Assembly (NCBI RefSeq): GCF_014196515.1
Contig: NZ_JACIDV010000001.1
Coordinates: 550,441-614,440 of the forward strand
From: Rhizobium skierniewicense
GTDB taxonomy: Bacteria > Pseudomonadota > Alphaproteobacteria > Rhizobiales > Rhizobiaceae
Direction of reading: 5' to 3'
Length of the DNA: 64,000 nucleotides
Within the stretch, counting starts at the first letter, position 1, and each line of letters begins with the position of its first letter. Below are positions 1-7,184 of this stretch, one piece after another. Below the pieces are notes generated by a model. The model had not been told where the DNA came from. It saw only the letters and a list, made by a program, of their open reading frames with translations, and ran no database searches. The translations under genes and the position numbers were made by a program.

Positions 1-943
1 CGAGCAGCGCATAAACGAGATCGACCACGAGATTGATGACGATGAACAGAAGGGCGACGAACATCAGGTAAGCGACCATGACCGGCCGGTCGAGCGAGGT
101 GATGCTGTCGATGATGAGTTTGCCGAGCCCTGGCCAAGAGAAGATGGTTTCTGTCACCACCGCAAATGCCAGCGTCGAGCCAAGTTCCAGACCGAATACG
201 GTGACAAGCGGGATCGAGATCAGCCGCAGAACGTGACGGCTTAGCACCGTGAATTCCGAAAGACCGGCGGCACGGGCGAATTTGACCGTATCGCTTAGCA
301 TCAACTCACGGGTGCCAGCGCGCGCAAGGCGGATCATCAGCGAGAATTTGAACAGTGCGAGATTGAGAGCCGGCAATATCAGATGACGCAGACCATCGCC
401 GGTCAGAAAACTGAAATCGACGCCGAACAGGCTGACCGTCTCCCCGCGGCCACCGGCGGGCATGCAGCCGCACTGAACCGCAAAGACCATGATCAGCATC
501 AGGCCGAACCAGAAGGTCGGCACCGAAAAGCCCAGAATGGACAATGTCATGATGGCACGAGAGACAGGGCTGTGCGGGCGGTACCCGGCATACATGCCGA
601 TGGGTATGCCAACAAGGCTTGCAAATAGCACTGCCGCCAATGTCAGTTCCAGAGTGGCCGGGAGACGTGTCAGGATCAATTCACTGACGGGCATGTTGTA
701 GACAAAAGACCGTCCGAAATCTCCGTGCAGAATGCGGCCGACAAAGGTAAAATATTGCTGCCACAGCGGCTGGTCCAGGCCATATTGCGCAATCACGGCG
801 GCGCGAATGTCCTGCGTGGCATCGGGAGAGATCAAAACGTCAATCGGATTGCCGACGGCATAGACGCCGCAGAAGACGAGCGCCGACATGGCGATGACCA
901 CGATGAGCGCCTGCCATAGTCTTTGCAGGATGAAACCAAACAT
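1..943 (-). CDS. Dipeptide/oligopeptide-type ABC transporter permease (DppB-like), 3' end cut by window
   Basis: Inner-membrane permease of a family-5 (dipeptide/oligopeptide/nickel type) ABC importer. The reading frame is open from ATG at 943 to the left edge (314 codons), so only a few C-terminal residues should be missing. The translation starts MFGFILQRLWQALIV, with the first membrane helix, then the family feature YGLDQPLWQQY near residues 54-64, several hydrophobic segments, and the permease coupling region around RAAGLSEFTVLSRHVL. It lies 62 bp downstream of the creatininase-family gene on the same strand, so the two are probably co-transcribed, with partner permease and ATPase genes to the left of the window. 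The binding protein at 2473-4065 is a plausible partner. The family call is firm; the substrate is unknown. Confidence 0.9.
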   Translation of the reverse strand, partial: MFGFILQRLWQALIVVIAMSALVFCGVYAVGNPIDVLISPDATQDIRAAVIAQYGLDQPLWQQYFTFVGRILHGDFGRSFVYNMPVSELILTRLPATLELTLAAVLFASLVGIPIGMYAGYRPHSPVSRAIMTLSILGFSVPTFWFGLMLIMVFAVQCGCMPAGGRGETVSLFGVDFSFLTGDGLRHLILPALNLALFKFSLMIRLARAGTRELMLSDTVKFARAAGLSEFTVLSRHVLRLISIPLVTVFGLELGSTLAFAVVTETIFSWPGLGKLIIDSITSLDRPVMVAYLMFVALLFIVINLVVDLVYALL

Positions 944-1005
944 GCGTTCCCAGTTCTCCCGTCTTGTGCGGGTTTGTCCGTCTCTTTACGACGTCCGTGT
1001 GGTTG

Positions 1006-1707
1006 TCAGTGCCAGTCGGTCTCCAGCAATGCGCGCGTTTCCTTCACGGCCACATCCCAGATCGCCAGCATGTCTTCATCCGCCCGCTGATAAAGCCCGT
1101 GATAATTGCCATCGCCCAGCAGTTCGCGTTTGCGGGCTGCGCCCACACGCGCCAGCGCTGCATAGTCGATCTGAGGTTTGGACGTGTCGGGCTGGCGCTG
1201 GTCGGTCGTGCGCGTCCATGGGAAATTCTCCATCCACGAGGCATGCGAAGCGGCAGGATCGATCTCCTGCACCTTTGCCAGTGTTTTCGGTGCCCGCCAC
1301 CAGTCATGGAATTTGACAGAGGCGTCGGGATGCATGTTCAGCCACTCGGAAATAACGGTGGTGGCTGGTACATTGCCACCGTGGCCGTTGACGACGAGGA
1401 TGCGACGAAAGCCGGACCGGTACATGCTGTCGAGCAGATCTCTGATGACGCCGATATAGGTGGAGAGCGACAGGCTGAGCGTTCCCGGAAAGGTCGCAAA
1501 GGAGGATGCCAGGCCATAAGGCACGACCGGAAACACCGGGATTCCCAACGGCTCGGCCGCATCGACCGCGATCTTCTCGGCCAGGATCATGTCTGTCGCA
1601 AGACTGAGATAGGCGTGCTGTTCGACGCTGCCGATCGGCAAAATGCAGCAATCGTTTTCCGCGACGCGCTCTTCAACCTGCATCCAGTTCATGTCGGCTA
1701 TCTTCAA
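1006..1707 (-). CDS. Creatininase-family (creatinine amidohydrolase) protein, TTG start
   Basis: Predicted cytoplasmic metal-dependent amidohydrolase of the creatininase family, 233 aa, which opens cyclic amides or hydrolyses linear ones. Visible metal-site motifs are GSVEQHAYLSLATD (Glu29, His31, Asp39) and NGHGGN. I chose the TTG at 1707 because GGGGA sits 7 nt upstream and the protein then begins MKIADMNWMQVEE, the usual start of the family. An in-frame ATG at 1875 would add 56 low-complexity, non-family residues and would run through the operators. The first ATG inside the conserved part, at 1692, lacks a ribosome site. It is followed by a peptide-type permease gene on the same strand and is divergent from the marR gene. 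The actual substrate cannot be read from sequence; true creatinine hydrolysis is only one option in this family. Confidence 0.88.
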   Translation of the reverse strand: MKIADMNWMQVEERVAENDCCILPIGSVEQHAYLSLATDMILAEKIAVDAAEPLGIPVFPVVPYGLASSFATFPGTLSLSLSTYIGVIRDLLDSMYRSGFRRILVVNGHGGNVPATTVISEWLNMHPDASVKFHDWWRAPKTLAKVQEIDPAASHASWMENFPWTRTTDQRQPDTSKPQIDYAALARVGAARKRELLGDGNYHGLYQRADEDMLAIWDVAVKETRALLETDWH

Positions 1708-1815
1708 TTCGCTATCCCCATTCTCATTTGCGGCGCAAAGGCGCAAAGAACGTCCACCATTTGGCATTTCAGCACAATATTTGTGCTTTTTGCCTATCTG
1801 CGCTCCATCAAACAA

Positions 1816-1831
1816 AGTTCTAAATGGAACT
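1816..1831. promoter_or_regulatory. Operator 1 for the adjacent MarR regulator
   Basis: The 16-bp imperfect palindrome AGTTCTAAATGGAACT lies in the divergent region between the creatininase gene and marR. It matches the element at 1868-1883 at 10 of 16 positions, and both fit a symmetrical AGTTCCATATGGAACT. MarR dimers typically bind such 16-18-bp palindromes. Its position suits control of the leftward promoter. Assignment to this MarR is inference from position and symmetry. Confidence 0.6.
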
Positions 1832-1867
1832 AAAAAAAGAAATTGACAGCCATTTAAACCAACGTCA

Positions 1868-1883
1868 AGTTCCATACGGGACT
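1868..1883. promoter_or_regulatory. Operator 2 for the adjacent MarR regulator
   Basis: The 16-bp element AGTTCCATACGGGACT is a second copy of the motif at 1816-1831, 52 bp away (about five helical turns). A consensus -35 hexamer TTGACA lies at 1843-1848, so this copy would cover the -10/start region of a rightward marR promoter, consistent with autorepression. No convincing -10 hexamer is visible, so the promoter is less certain than the operator. Confidence 0.6.
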
Positions 1884-1912
1884 AAAATGAATGGCAGTGA
1901 AGCGAGGATTGA

Positions 1913-2476
1913 TTGCGACAATCACGGGGACCAACACTGGATGCTCTGCTGCGGGAAGGTGGCAAAATTGCCGCCGGAAGCCACGGCGTGGAGGAACTCG
2001 TTTCCGTCAAGCTCTGGCAAAATCCGTGCTGGTTGTCGTTCCGGTTCAATTTTCTAGCCCTGCAATTTAACGAGCCGATCTATCGACTGATCGAAAAGGA
2101 ACACGGTGTTCCGCGACCGGAATTCGTCGTGCTCTATTCGCTCGGGCTATCCGACGGGCTGACGGCCAGTGCGATTTGCAGCTCCTCCGGTTTCCCAAAA
2201 AATACGATCAGCCGGGCGATCCAGAAGCTCATCGACAAGAATATTATCCGCCGTGAAATCGACCAGACGGATCTGAGGAGTTTTGTCCTCTTTATCACCG
2301 ACGAAGGCAAACGCATCGTCGAGCAGGCCATGCAGCCAATGGTCGAGCGCGAAAAGGCGATGGTCTCGTCGCTCACCCCCGCCGAACAGCTGATGCTGTC
2401 GGAGCTGCTTGCCAAGGTCGTCGTGGATTCACCGAACTGGCCCCCTATGATACCGACAGAGGAGAACGAAGAATGA
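1913..2476 (+). CDS. MarR-family winged-helix transcriptional regulator
   Basis: Predicted ligand-responsive DNA-binding regulator, up to 187 aa. The conserved block begins WQNPCWLSFRFNFLALQFNE and continues through the recognition-helix region GFPKNTISRAIQKLIDK and the wing (REIDQTDLRSFVL). The first usable start is TTG 1913 with GAGG 5 nt upstream; a GTG start about 25 codons later is an alternative, and the first 30 residues are not family-like. It overlaps the following binding-protein gene by ATGA at 2473-2476, so the regulator and the importer subunit are translationally coupled. It probably represses itself and the divergent creatininase operon through the two operators at 1816 and 1868, released by the transported compound or a product of it. 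Confidence 0.87.
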   Translation: MRQSRGPTLDALLREGGKIAAGSHGVEELVSVKLWQNPCWLSFRFNFLALQFNEPIYRLIEKEHGVPRPEFVVLYSLGLSDGLTASAICSSSGFPKNTISRAIQKLIDKNIIRREIDQTDLRSFVLFITDEGKRIVEQAMQPMVEREKAMVSSLTPAEQLMLSELLAKVVVDSPNWPPMIPTEENEE

Positions 2477-4065
2477 TAATCTCGAAAACAGTCCGCACAG
2501 CTGTGCTTGCAACGGCTTTGCTGGGTAGCGTCTCAAGTGCCGCCCTTGCTGCCGATCTGACAATCGGCGTGCGCGCCGGGCCGCTGTCGATCGACCCCGA
2601 CTTCACCGCCGCAGGCACCCACGCCGAGGCAATGAAGCATATTTACGATTCGCTGATCAAATCCGGCAACAACCTGGAACTCGAACCGGGCCTTGCCACC
2701 AGCTGGACGGCGATTGACGACAGCACCTGGGAATTCAGGCTGCGCCCCGGCGTGAAATTTCATGATGGATCTGACTTCACCGCAGAAGACGTCAAATTCT
2801 CCATCGAGCGCATTCCGCGTGTTGCCGGCCCAAACCCGACCACGATCTATGTACGCCGCGTGAAGGGTGTCGAGATCGTCGATCCATTGACCATTCGCGT
2901 CAAAACGGACGGCCCGGCTCCGAACCTGCCGAATGATTTCATCCGTTTGTTCGTCGTCTCGCACATTGCTGCCAAGGACTATTCCGACAGCGCCGAAAAA
3001 GCCTCCGAAGGCTTCAATTCCGGCAAGGCCGCCATTGGCACTGGCCCCTACAAGTTTGTCTCGTGGACGCCGAAGGAGCAGCTCGTTCTGGAGCGTTTTG
3101 ACGGATACTGGGGTGGCAAGGAGCCGTGGGACAAGGTCATTCGCAAGGAACTACCGAATGATGCGGCCCGCGTGGCCCAACTGAAGGCGGGCCAGGTCGA
3201 TCTCATTGCGCGCATTCCGGCCTCCGATGTGCCGACGCTGGAGCAGGATTCCAAGCTTACCATCGTTCGACAGGACAGCGTGTATCTGTTCAACATCGCT
3301 TTCGATTTCCGCGAAAAGTCGCCACAGGTCAGCGCCAAGGATGGCTCGCCGCTGCCGAAGAACCCTTTTACCGACCCAAGGGTTCGCGAAGCCTTTGATC
3401 TTGCGATCGACAGGGAAACCATCACCGAGATCGCCATGGAAGGCATGGGCACGGTCCAGTCGCAGCTCGTCACGCCGAACATCTTTGGCTACAATCCTGA
3501 TGTGAAGCCGACACAATCCGACGTGGACAAAGCGAAGGCTTTGCTGACGGAGGCCGGGTATCCCGATGGCTTCAAGGTGACCTTCTCCTTCACCAATGAT
3601 CGTCTTCCCGGCGACAAGGATGCGGGTACCACGATCGCACAGATGCTGACCGCGATCGGCATTCAGGTTGAAGCCAATGCCCAGCCTGGCGCGGTTTATT
3701 TCCCGGCCAACACACGTGGCGATTATTCGCTGACGATGTCAGGATGGGGGACGCTGACGGGTGAAGCGAACTATACGCTGTCGTCGCTTGTGCATACCAA
3801 TGAGCCTGCCAAGAAGCTGGGTGCTTTCAACATTCGCGGCTACTCGAACCCGGCGCTCGATAAGCTGATCGAGCAGGCGGGTGTCGAAATGGACGCTGCC
3901 AAGCGCGCGCAATATCTGAAAGACGCTAACGCGATCGTGGCATCGGATCGCCCCAATCTGTCGATCGCCTCGATCATCTCCGCATGGGGCATGAAAAAGA
4001 CCATCACCATCGCGCCGCGCTCGGACGAAGACACGTTGGCGATGAACATCCGCCCAGCACAATAA
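2473..4065 (+). CDS. Family-5 ABC transporter substrate-binding protein (peptide/opine type)
   Basis: Periplasmic solute receptor of 530 aa. It has an N-terminal Sec signal peptide ending ...SSAALA-ADLT (cleavage near residue 27), the family-5 signature region WEFRLRPGVKFHDGSDFTAE near residue 90-110, and the C-terminal repeat region with KALLTEAGYPDGFKV. Length is usual for the SBP_bac_5 family, whose members bind di/oligopeptides, nickel, opines or glutathione. The start codon overlaps the marR stop (ATGA). No permease lies on this strand nearby; the leftward DppB-like gene at 1-943 is the likely partner, or the permeases at 5183-7106. It is followed by a strong hairpin, which could raise its transcript above that of the downstream hydrolase gene. 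Confidence 0.92.
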   Translation: MIISKTVRTAVLATALLGSVSSAALAADLTIGVRAGPLSIDPDFTAAGTHAEAMKHIYDSLIKSGNNLELEPGLATSWTAIDDSTWEFRLRPGVKFHDGSDFTAEDVKFSIERIPRVAGPNPTTIYVRRVKGVEIVDPLTIRVKTDGPAPNLPNDFIRLFVVSHIAAKDYSDSAEKASEGFNSGKAAIGTGPYKFVSWTPKEQLVLERFDGYWGGKEPWDKVIRKELPNDAARVAQLKAGQVDLIARIPASDVPTLEQDSKLTIVRQDSVYLFNIAFDFREKSPQVSAKDGSPLPKNPFTDPRVREAFDLAIDRETITEIAMEGMGTVQSQLVTPNIFGYNPDVKPTQSDVDKAKALLTEAGYPDGFKVTFSFTNDRLPGDKDAGTTIAQMLTAIGIQVEANAQPGAVYFPANTRGDYSLTMSGWGTLTGEANYTLSSLVHTNEPAKKLGAFNIRGYSNPALDKLIEQAGVEMDAAKRAQYLKDANAIVASDRPNLSIASIISAWGMKKTITIAPRSDEDTLAMNIRPAQ

Positions 4066-4088
4066 GCTGCGCGGACTTCGATGACCGG

Positions 4089-4110
4089 GCCGGGCAAGAT
4101 GTTGCCCGGC
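4089..4110 (+). terminator. Intercistronic hairpin after the binding-protein gene
   Basis: A perfect 9-bp stem GCCGGGCAA / TTGCCCGGC with a 4-nt loop (GATG) sits 23 bp after the binding-protein stop. There is no T-run, so it is more likely an mRNA-stabilising or attenuating element than a full terminator. The same arrangement is seen after the binding-protein genes at 7185 and 15124. Confidence 0.6.
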
Positions 4111-4134
4111 TCATGTCGTTCAAAAGAAGGAAAA

Positions 4135-5085
4135 ATGATGGGAAAGATCGCATTGGCAATTCATGGCGGGTGCGGTGTCATGGCAAAGCTCGGCTTGACC
4201 GATGAGGAGTGGCAGGCGGCACGCATCGATCTCGCTCATGCTTTGCGCGCGGGCTGGGCCGTGCTCATATCCAACGGGTCAGCACTCGATGCGGTCCAGG
4301 CAGCGGTCGTGGTGCTGGAAGACAGCCCGCATTTCAACGCAGGCTACGGTGCTGCACTCAATGCCGATGGCGATCATGAGTTGGAAGCCTCGATCATGGA
4401 TGGCGCGACGCTGGAGGCTGGCGGAGTGACGTTGGCAAGACGGATTCGCAATCCGATCAAGGCTGCACGACGCATCATGGAAAAGGGTGAGGCCGTCATG
4501 ATGGGGGGCAGCGCTGCAGACGACTTTGCCAGAGATGAAGGCCTCGACGTTGTCGAGAATAGCTACTTTACCACCGAAAGGCGTGTCAAAGCGCTGGCTG
4601 CTATGAAGGCCCATGCAGAGGCAGGCACAGCGGCGGTGGCGAGCGAGTCCGAGAAACACGGCACCGTTGGTGCGGTCGCGCTTGACGCTGCCGGACATCT
4701 GGCTGCGGCGACCTCGACAGGTGGTTACAACAACAAGCCGGTCGGTCGGATCGGTGATACCCCCATCGTCGGTGCCGGCACTTACGCCCGTGACGGGCTC
4801 TGCGCTGTCTCTGGCACAGGAAAAGGTGAGTTCTTCATCCGCTATGCAGTTGGCCACGAAGTGGCAAGCCGCATCGGATATCTTGGCGAAACTGTGGAGC
4901 AGGCAGCCTCCAAGATCATTCAGGAGGATTTGAAACCGCACGGCATTGGGGCCGGGCTGGTGGCCGTCGGTGCCGACGGTTCGATTGCAGCGCCCTATAA
5001 TACCGATGGCATGTTCCGCGGATGGGTTACATCGGACGGAACATTCTACGTCGCCACACATGATCAGGTTTTCGCGGTGGCATAA
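4135..5085 (+). CDS. Isoaspartyl peptidase / type-2 L-asparaginase (Ntn hydrolase)
   Basis: Predicted threonine Ntn-hydrolase, 316 aa, hydrolysing isoaspartyl dipeptides and/or L-asparagine. The family features are ALAIHGGCGV at the N terminus, FNAGYGAALNADG, and the self-cleavage site HGTVGAVALD, where Thr177 becomes the nucleophile, followed by TSTGGYNNKPVGRIGDTP. The start at 4135 (or the adjacent ATG 4138) is preferred because AAGGA lies 6 nt upstream; an in-frame ATG at 4081 would fall before the hairpin and add non-family residues. It lies downstream of marR and the binding protein in one operon, which suggests that the imported compound is a peptide or amide with a beta-aspartyl or similar linkage. 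Substrate preference is open. Confidence 0.9.
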   Translation: MMGKIALAIHGGCGVMAKLGLTDEEWQAARIDLAHALRAGWAVLISNGSALDAVQAAVVVLEDSPHFNAGYGAALNADGDHELEASIMDGATLEAGGVTLARRIRNPIKAARRIMEKGEAVMMGGSAADDFARDEGLDVVENSYFTTERRVKALAAMKAHAEAGTAAVASESEKHGTVGAVALDAAGHLAAATSTGGYNNKPVGRIGDTPIVGAGTYARDGLCAVSGTGKGEFFIRYAVGHEVASRIGYLGETVEQAASKIIQEDLKPHGIGAGLVAVGADGSIAAPYNTDGMFRGWVTSDGTFYVATHDQVFAVA

Positions 5086-5087
5086 GT

Positions 5088-5120
5088 GGAGCCGGTCCAC
5101 CTTGCAGGGTGGGCCGCTCC
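5088..5120. terminator. Hairpin between convergent operons
   Basis: A strong hairpin starts 3 bp after the peptidase stop: arms GGAGC-C-GGTCCACC and GGTGGGCCGCTCC with one bulge and a 6-nt loop. It sits between genes that converge at 5085 and 5183. There is no T-tract on either strand, so its role as a bidirectional terminator is inferred from position. Confidence 0.45.
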
Positions 5121-5182
5121 TCACCTGATGCGCGAGTGATTGGGGAAAAGCAGTCTTTGTATCCCCACCACCTCCGCGTGGC

Positions 5183-6103
5183 TCAGGTCTTCAAGCTTCT
5201 GGGATCAAGAGCGTCCCTTATCGCATCACCCATATAGTTCACGCTGAGAACGGTCAGCGAGATCGCAAGCCCTGGCCATAAGACGCGGGAGGGTGTCAAT
5301 TGCAGGAAATTGGCGCCATCAAACAGCAGGCGGCCCCAAGTCGGAAAGTCGGAGGGGAAGCCGAGGCCGAGGAAGCTGAGCGCGGACTCGGTGATGATGG
5401 CGGCGGCAATGCCCAACGTCGCCGATACCATGATCGAACTGAGAACATTGGGCAATATGTGCTTGATAATGATGCGGTATTCACGCATGCCGCTCGATTT
5501 CGCCGCCAGAATGAACTCCTGGTTTTTAATCGAGAGAACGTCGCCGCGCACGATGCGCGCCGTGTGCATCCAACTGGTGATGCCGATGACGGTCACGATG
5601 AGAATGAAAATCCCCGTCTCGGGACCGAATGCAGCGCGCAATGTATCGCGAAACAAAAGCAGGATGACCAGCAAAAGCGGCAACAGGGGCAGGGCGAGGA
5701 ACAGGTCCGTCAGCCGCATCAGAGGCCCGTCTAGCCTGCGAAAATAGCCAGACAGGACACCCACAAGGGTTCCAAGGAACAGGGCCAGCAACATGGCCGT
5801 GATGCCGACGGCAAGTGAGATGCGTCCGCCCGCCAAGACCTGCGCCAGCATATCCTTCCCCAGATTGTCTGTGCCGAAAGGATGCGCCAGAGATGGCCAC
5901 TGGTTGCGGGCTTTCACATTGATGGCGTTGGGAGCGACCCGATGGATGTAGGGGCCGACATAGACGGCGAGAACAATGAATGTAAAAACAATCAGCCCGA
6001 CCACGCCGCCCTTGTGGGCGCGAAATTGTTTCCAGATATCGACCAGGGCAGATTTCATCGGGCTGGAGGCGGCGTTTGATGGCGCGACCGTTGCATCAGT
6101 CAT
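5183..6103 (-). CDS. Dipeptide-type ABC transporter permease (DppC-like)
   Basis: Second inner-membrane permease of a family-5 importer, 306 aa from ATG 6103. It has the DppC-type N-terminal hydrophobic segment (GLIVFTFIVLAVYVGPYI), the motif AHPFGTDNLGKDMLAQVL, a coupling-loop region EFILAAKSSGMREYRIIIKHILPN and the ending DALDPRSLKT. ATG 6103 has GAGG about 8 nt upstream and overlaps the end of the upstream permease gene (6096) by 8 bp, a typical coupled arrangement; an in-frame ATG at 6145 would extend it deep into the neighbour. Together with 6096-7106 and 7185-8891 it forms an importer lacking its own ATPase, which is probably the double ATPase at 10392. Confidence 0.92.
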   Translation of the reverse strand: MTDATVAPSNAASSPMKSALVDIWKQFRAHKGGVVGLIVFTFIVLAVYVGPYIHRVAPNAINVKARNQWPSLAHPFGTDNLGKDMLAQVLAGGRISLAVGITAMLLALFLGTLVGVLSGYFRRLDGPLMRLTDLFLALPLLPLLLVILLLFRDTLRAAFGPETGIFILIVTVIGITSWMHTARIVRGDVLSIKNQEFILAAKSSGMREYRIIIKHILPNVLSSIMVSATLGIAAAIITESALSFLGLGFPSDFPTWGRLLFDGANFLQLTPSRVLWPGLAISLTVLSVNYMGDAIRDALDPRSLKT

Positions 6104-7106
6104 AGCGAATCCTCGGGTCGAGAATGCCATAGAGAACGTCGGCAATCAGGTTGAAGAGAACGATCAAAACGGCAAATATGAAAGTTAGCGTCTGAACCAG
6201 AGGAATGTCGGCGCCCTGCACTGCGGTGATCAGCAATTGCCCAAGGCCGTTCACACGGAAAATCTGCTCGGTGATGATAGCGCCGGAAAAGATCGTCGGA
6301 ACGCCCAGCGCAATGACGGTGACCACCGGGATAAGGCTGTTGCGCAGCACATGTACCAGGAGAACGGTCTTTTCCTTCACCCCCTTGGCGCGGGCGGTAC
6401 GGACATAGTCCTGATGAAGATTATCCAGCATGGAGGCGCGCACAAAGCGGCTGATCTGCGAGACATTGTAGAGTGTCAGAACCAGCACGGGCAGGAACAT
6501 CTGCTTGATCTGTAGGAGAAAACTGGACCAGCTGTTGACCTGGAGGTTGGTATCGTAGACCGACGGGAACCATTGTAGCCAGGAGCTGAACACCACGACC
6601 AGCAGAACGCCCGTGAAGAAGGTGGGGACGGAGTAGCCCAGCATCGATATGAAAGTGCCGATCTGATCGAAGATGGAATATTGCTTATAGGCAGAAATGA
6701 CGCCGATCGGGATCGCCAGAATTGTTCCGAAGAGATAGGCAAGGCCCACCACCCAAAGCGTCTGTGGCATGCGCTGTACGACGAGATCGACGACCGGACT
6801 GCGCGTCGCCCAGGACAGTACACGCATTCTCTGGCCATCGCCAAACTGCCAGCCGGTCAGTTTCTCAATGAGGTTAAGCGGTTCGTTGATGAAGAATTGC
6901 TGGAGCCAGTAGAGATAACGCATCAAGAAAGGTTGATCCAGGCCAAGCGATGCGCGGATTTGTTCCCGAACCTCTGGCGGGATTGTCAGCGGCAGATCGC
7001 CAGTGGGGTCGTTGGGTGCGAGATCAAGCAGTGCGAAGATAACAAAGCTGATGACGAGCAATGTCGGGACGGCAAAGAAAAGTCGCCGCATCGTAAAGGC
7101 AAACAT
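6096..7106 (-). CDS. Dipeptide-type ABC transporter permease (DppB-like)
   Basis: Inner-membrane permease, 336 aa, with an N-terminal helix (MRRLFFAVPTLLVISFVIF), LGLDQPFLMRYLYWL, an enlarged periplasmic loop after it (about residues 70-105), and the coupling motif ARAKGVKEKTVLLVHVLRNS. It ends in GILDPRIRYD as expected. It lies 78 bp after the binding-protein gene and overlaps the DppC-like gene. GGAG sits about 8 nt before the ATG. Confidence 0.93.
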   Translation of the reverse strand: MFAFTMRRLFFAVPTLLVISFVIFALLDLAPNDPTGDLPLTIPPEVREQIRASLGLDQPFLMRYLYWLQQFFINEPLNLIEKLTGWQFGDGQRMRVLSWATRSPVVDLVVQRMPQTLWVVGLAYLFGTILAIPIGVISAYKQYSIFDQIGTFISMLGYSVPTFFTGVLLVVVFSSWLQWFPSVYDTNLQVNSWSSFLLQIKQMFLPVLVLTLYNVSQISRFVRASMLDNLHQDYVRTARAKGVKEKTVLLVHVLRNSLIPVVTVIALGVPTIFSGAIITEQIFRVNGLGQLLITAVQGADIPLVQTLTFIFAVLIVLFNLIADVLYGILDPRIRYD

Positions 7107-7142
7107 GGGTGCGTCTCCGGACCTTCGAGAAATGCAAAGTCA

Positions 7143-7170
7143 CCGGCTTCGTCGGTCAAGACAAAGCCGG
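7143..7170 (-). terminator. Intercistronic hairpin after the second binding-protein gene
   Basis: Inverted repeat CCGGCTT / AAGCCGG with a 14-nt loop, just after the binding-protein stop on the minus strand and before the permease genes. No T-run. It probably lowers expression of the permeases relative to the binding protein. Confidence 0.5.
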
Positions 7171-7184
7171 CGCGGCCTGCATTC

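Noticed and set aside
964..1833. Long plus-strand frame opposite the creatininase gene
   Set aside because: It is antisense to a gene with clear motifs and codon bias, and its translation resembles no family.
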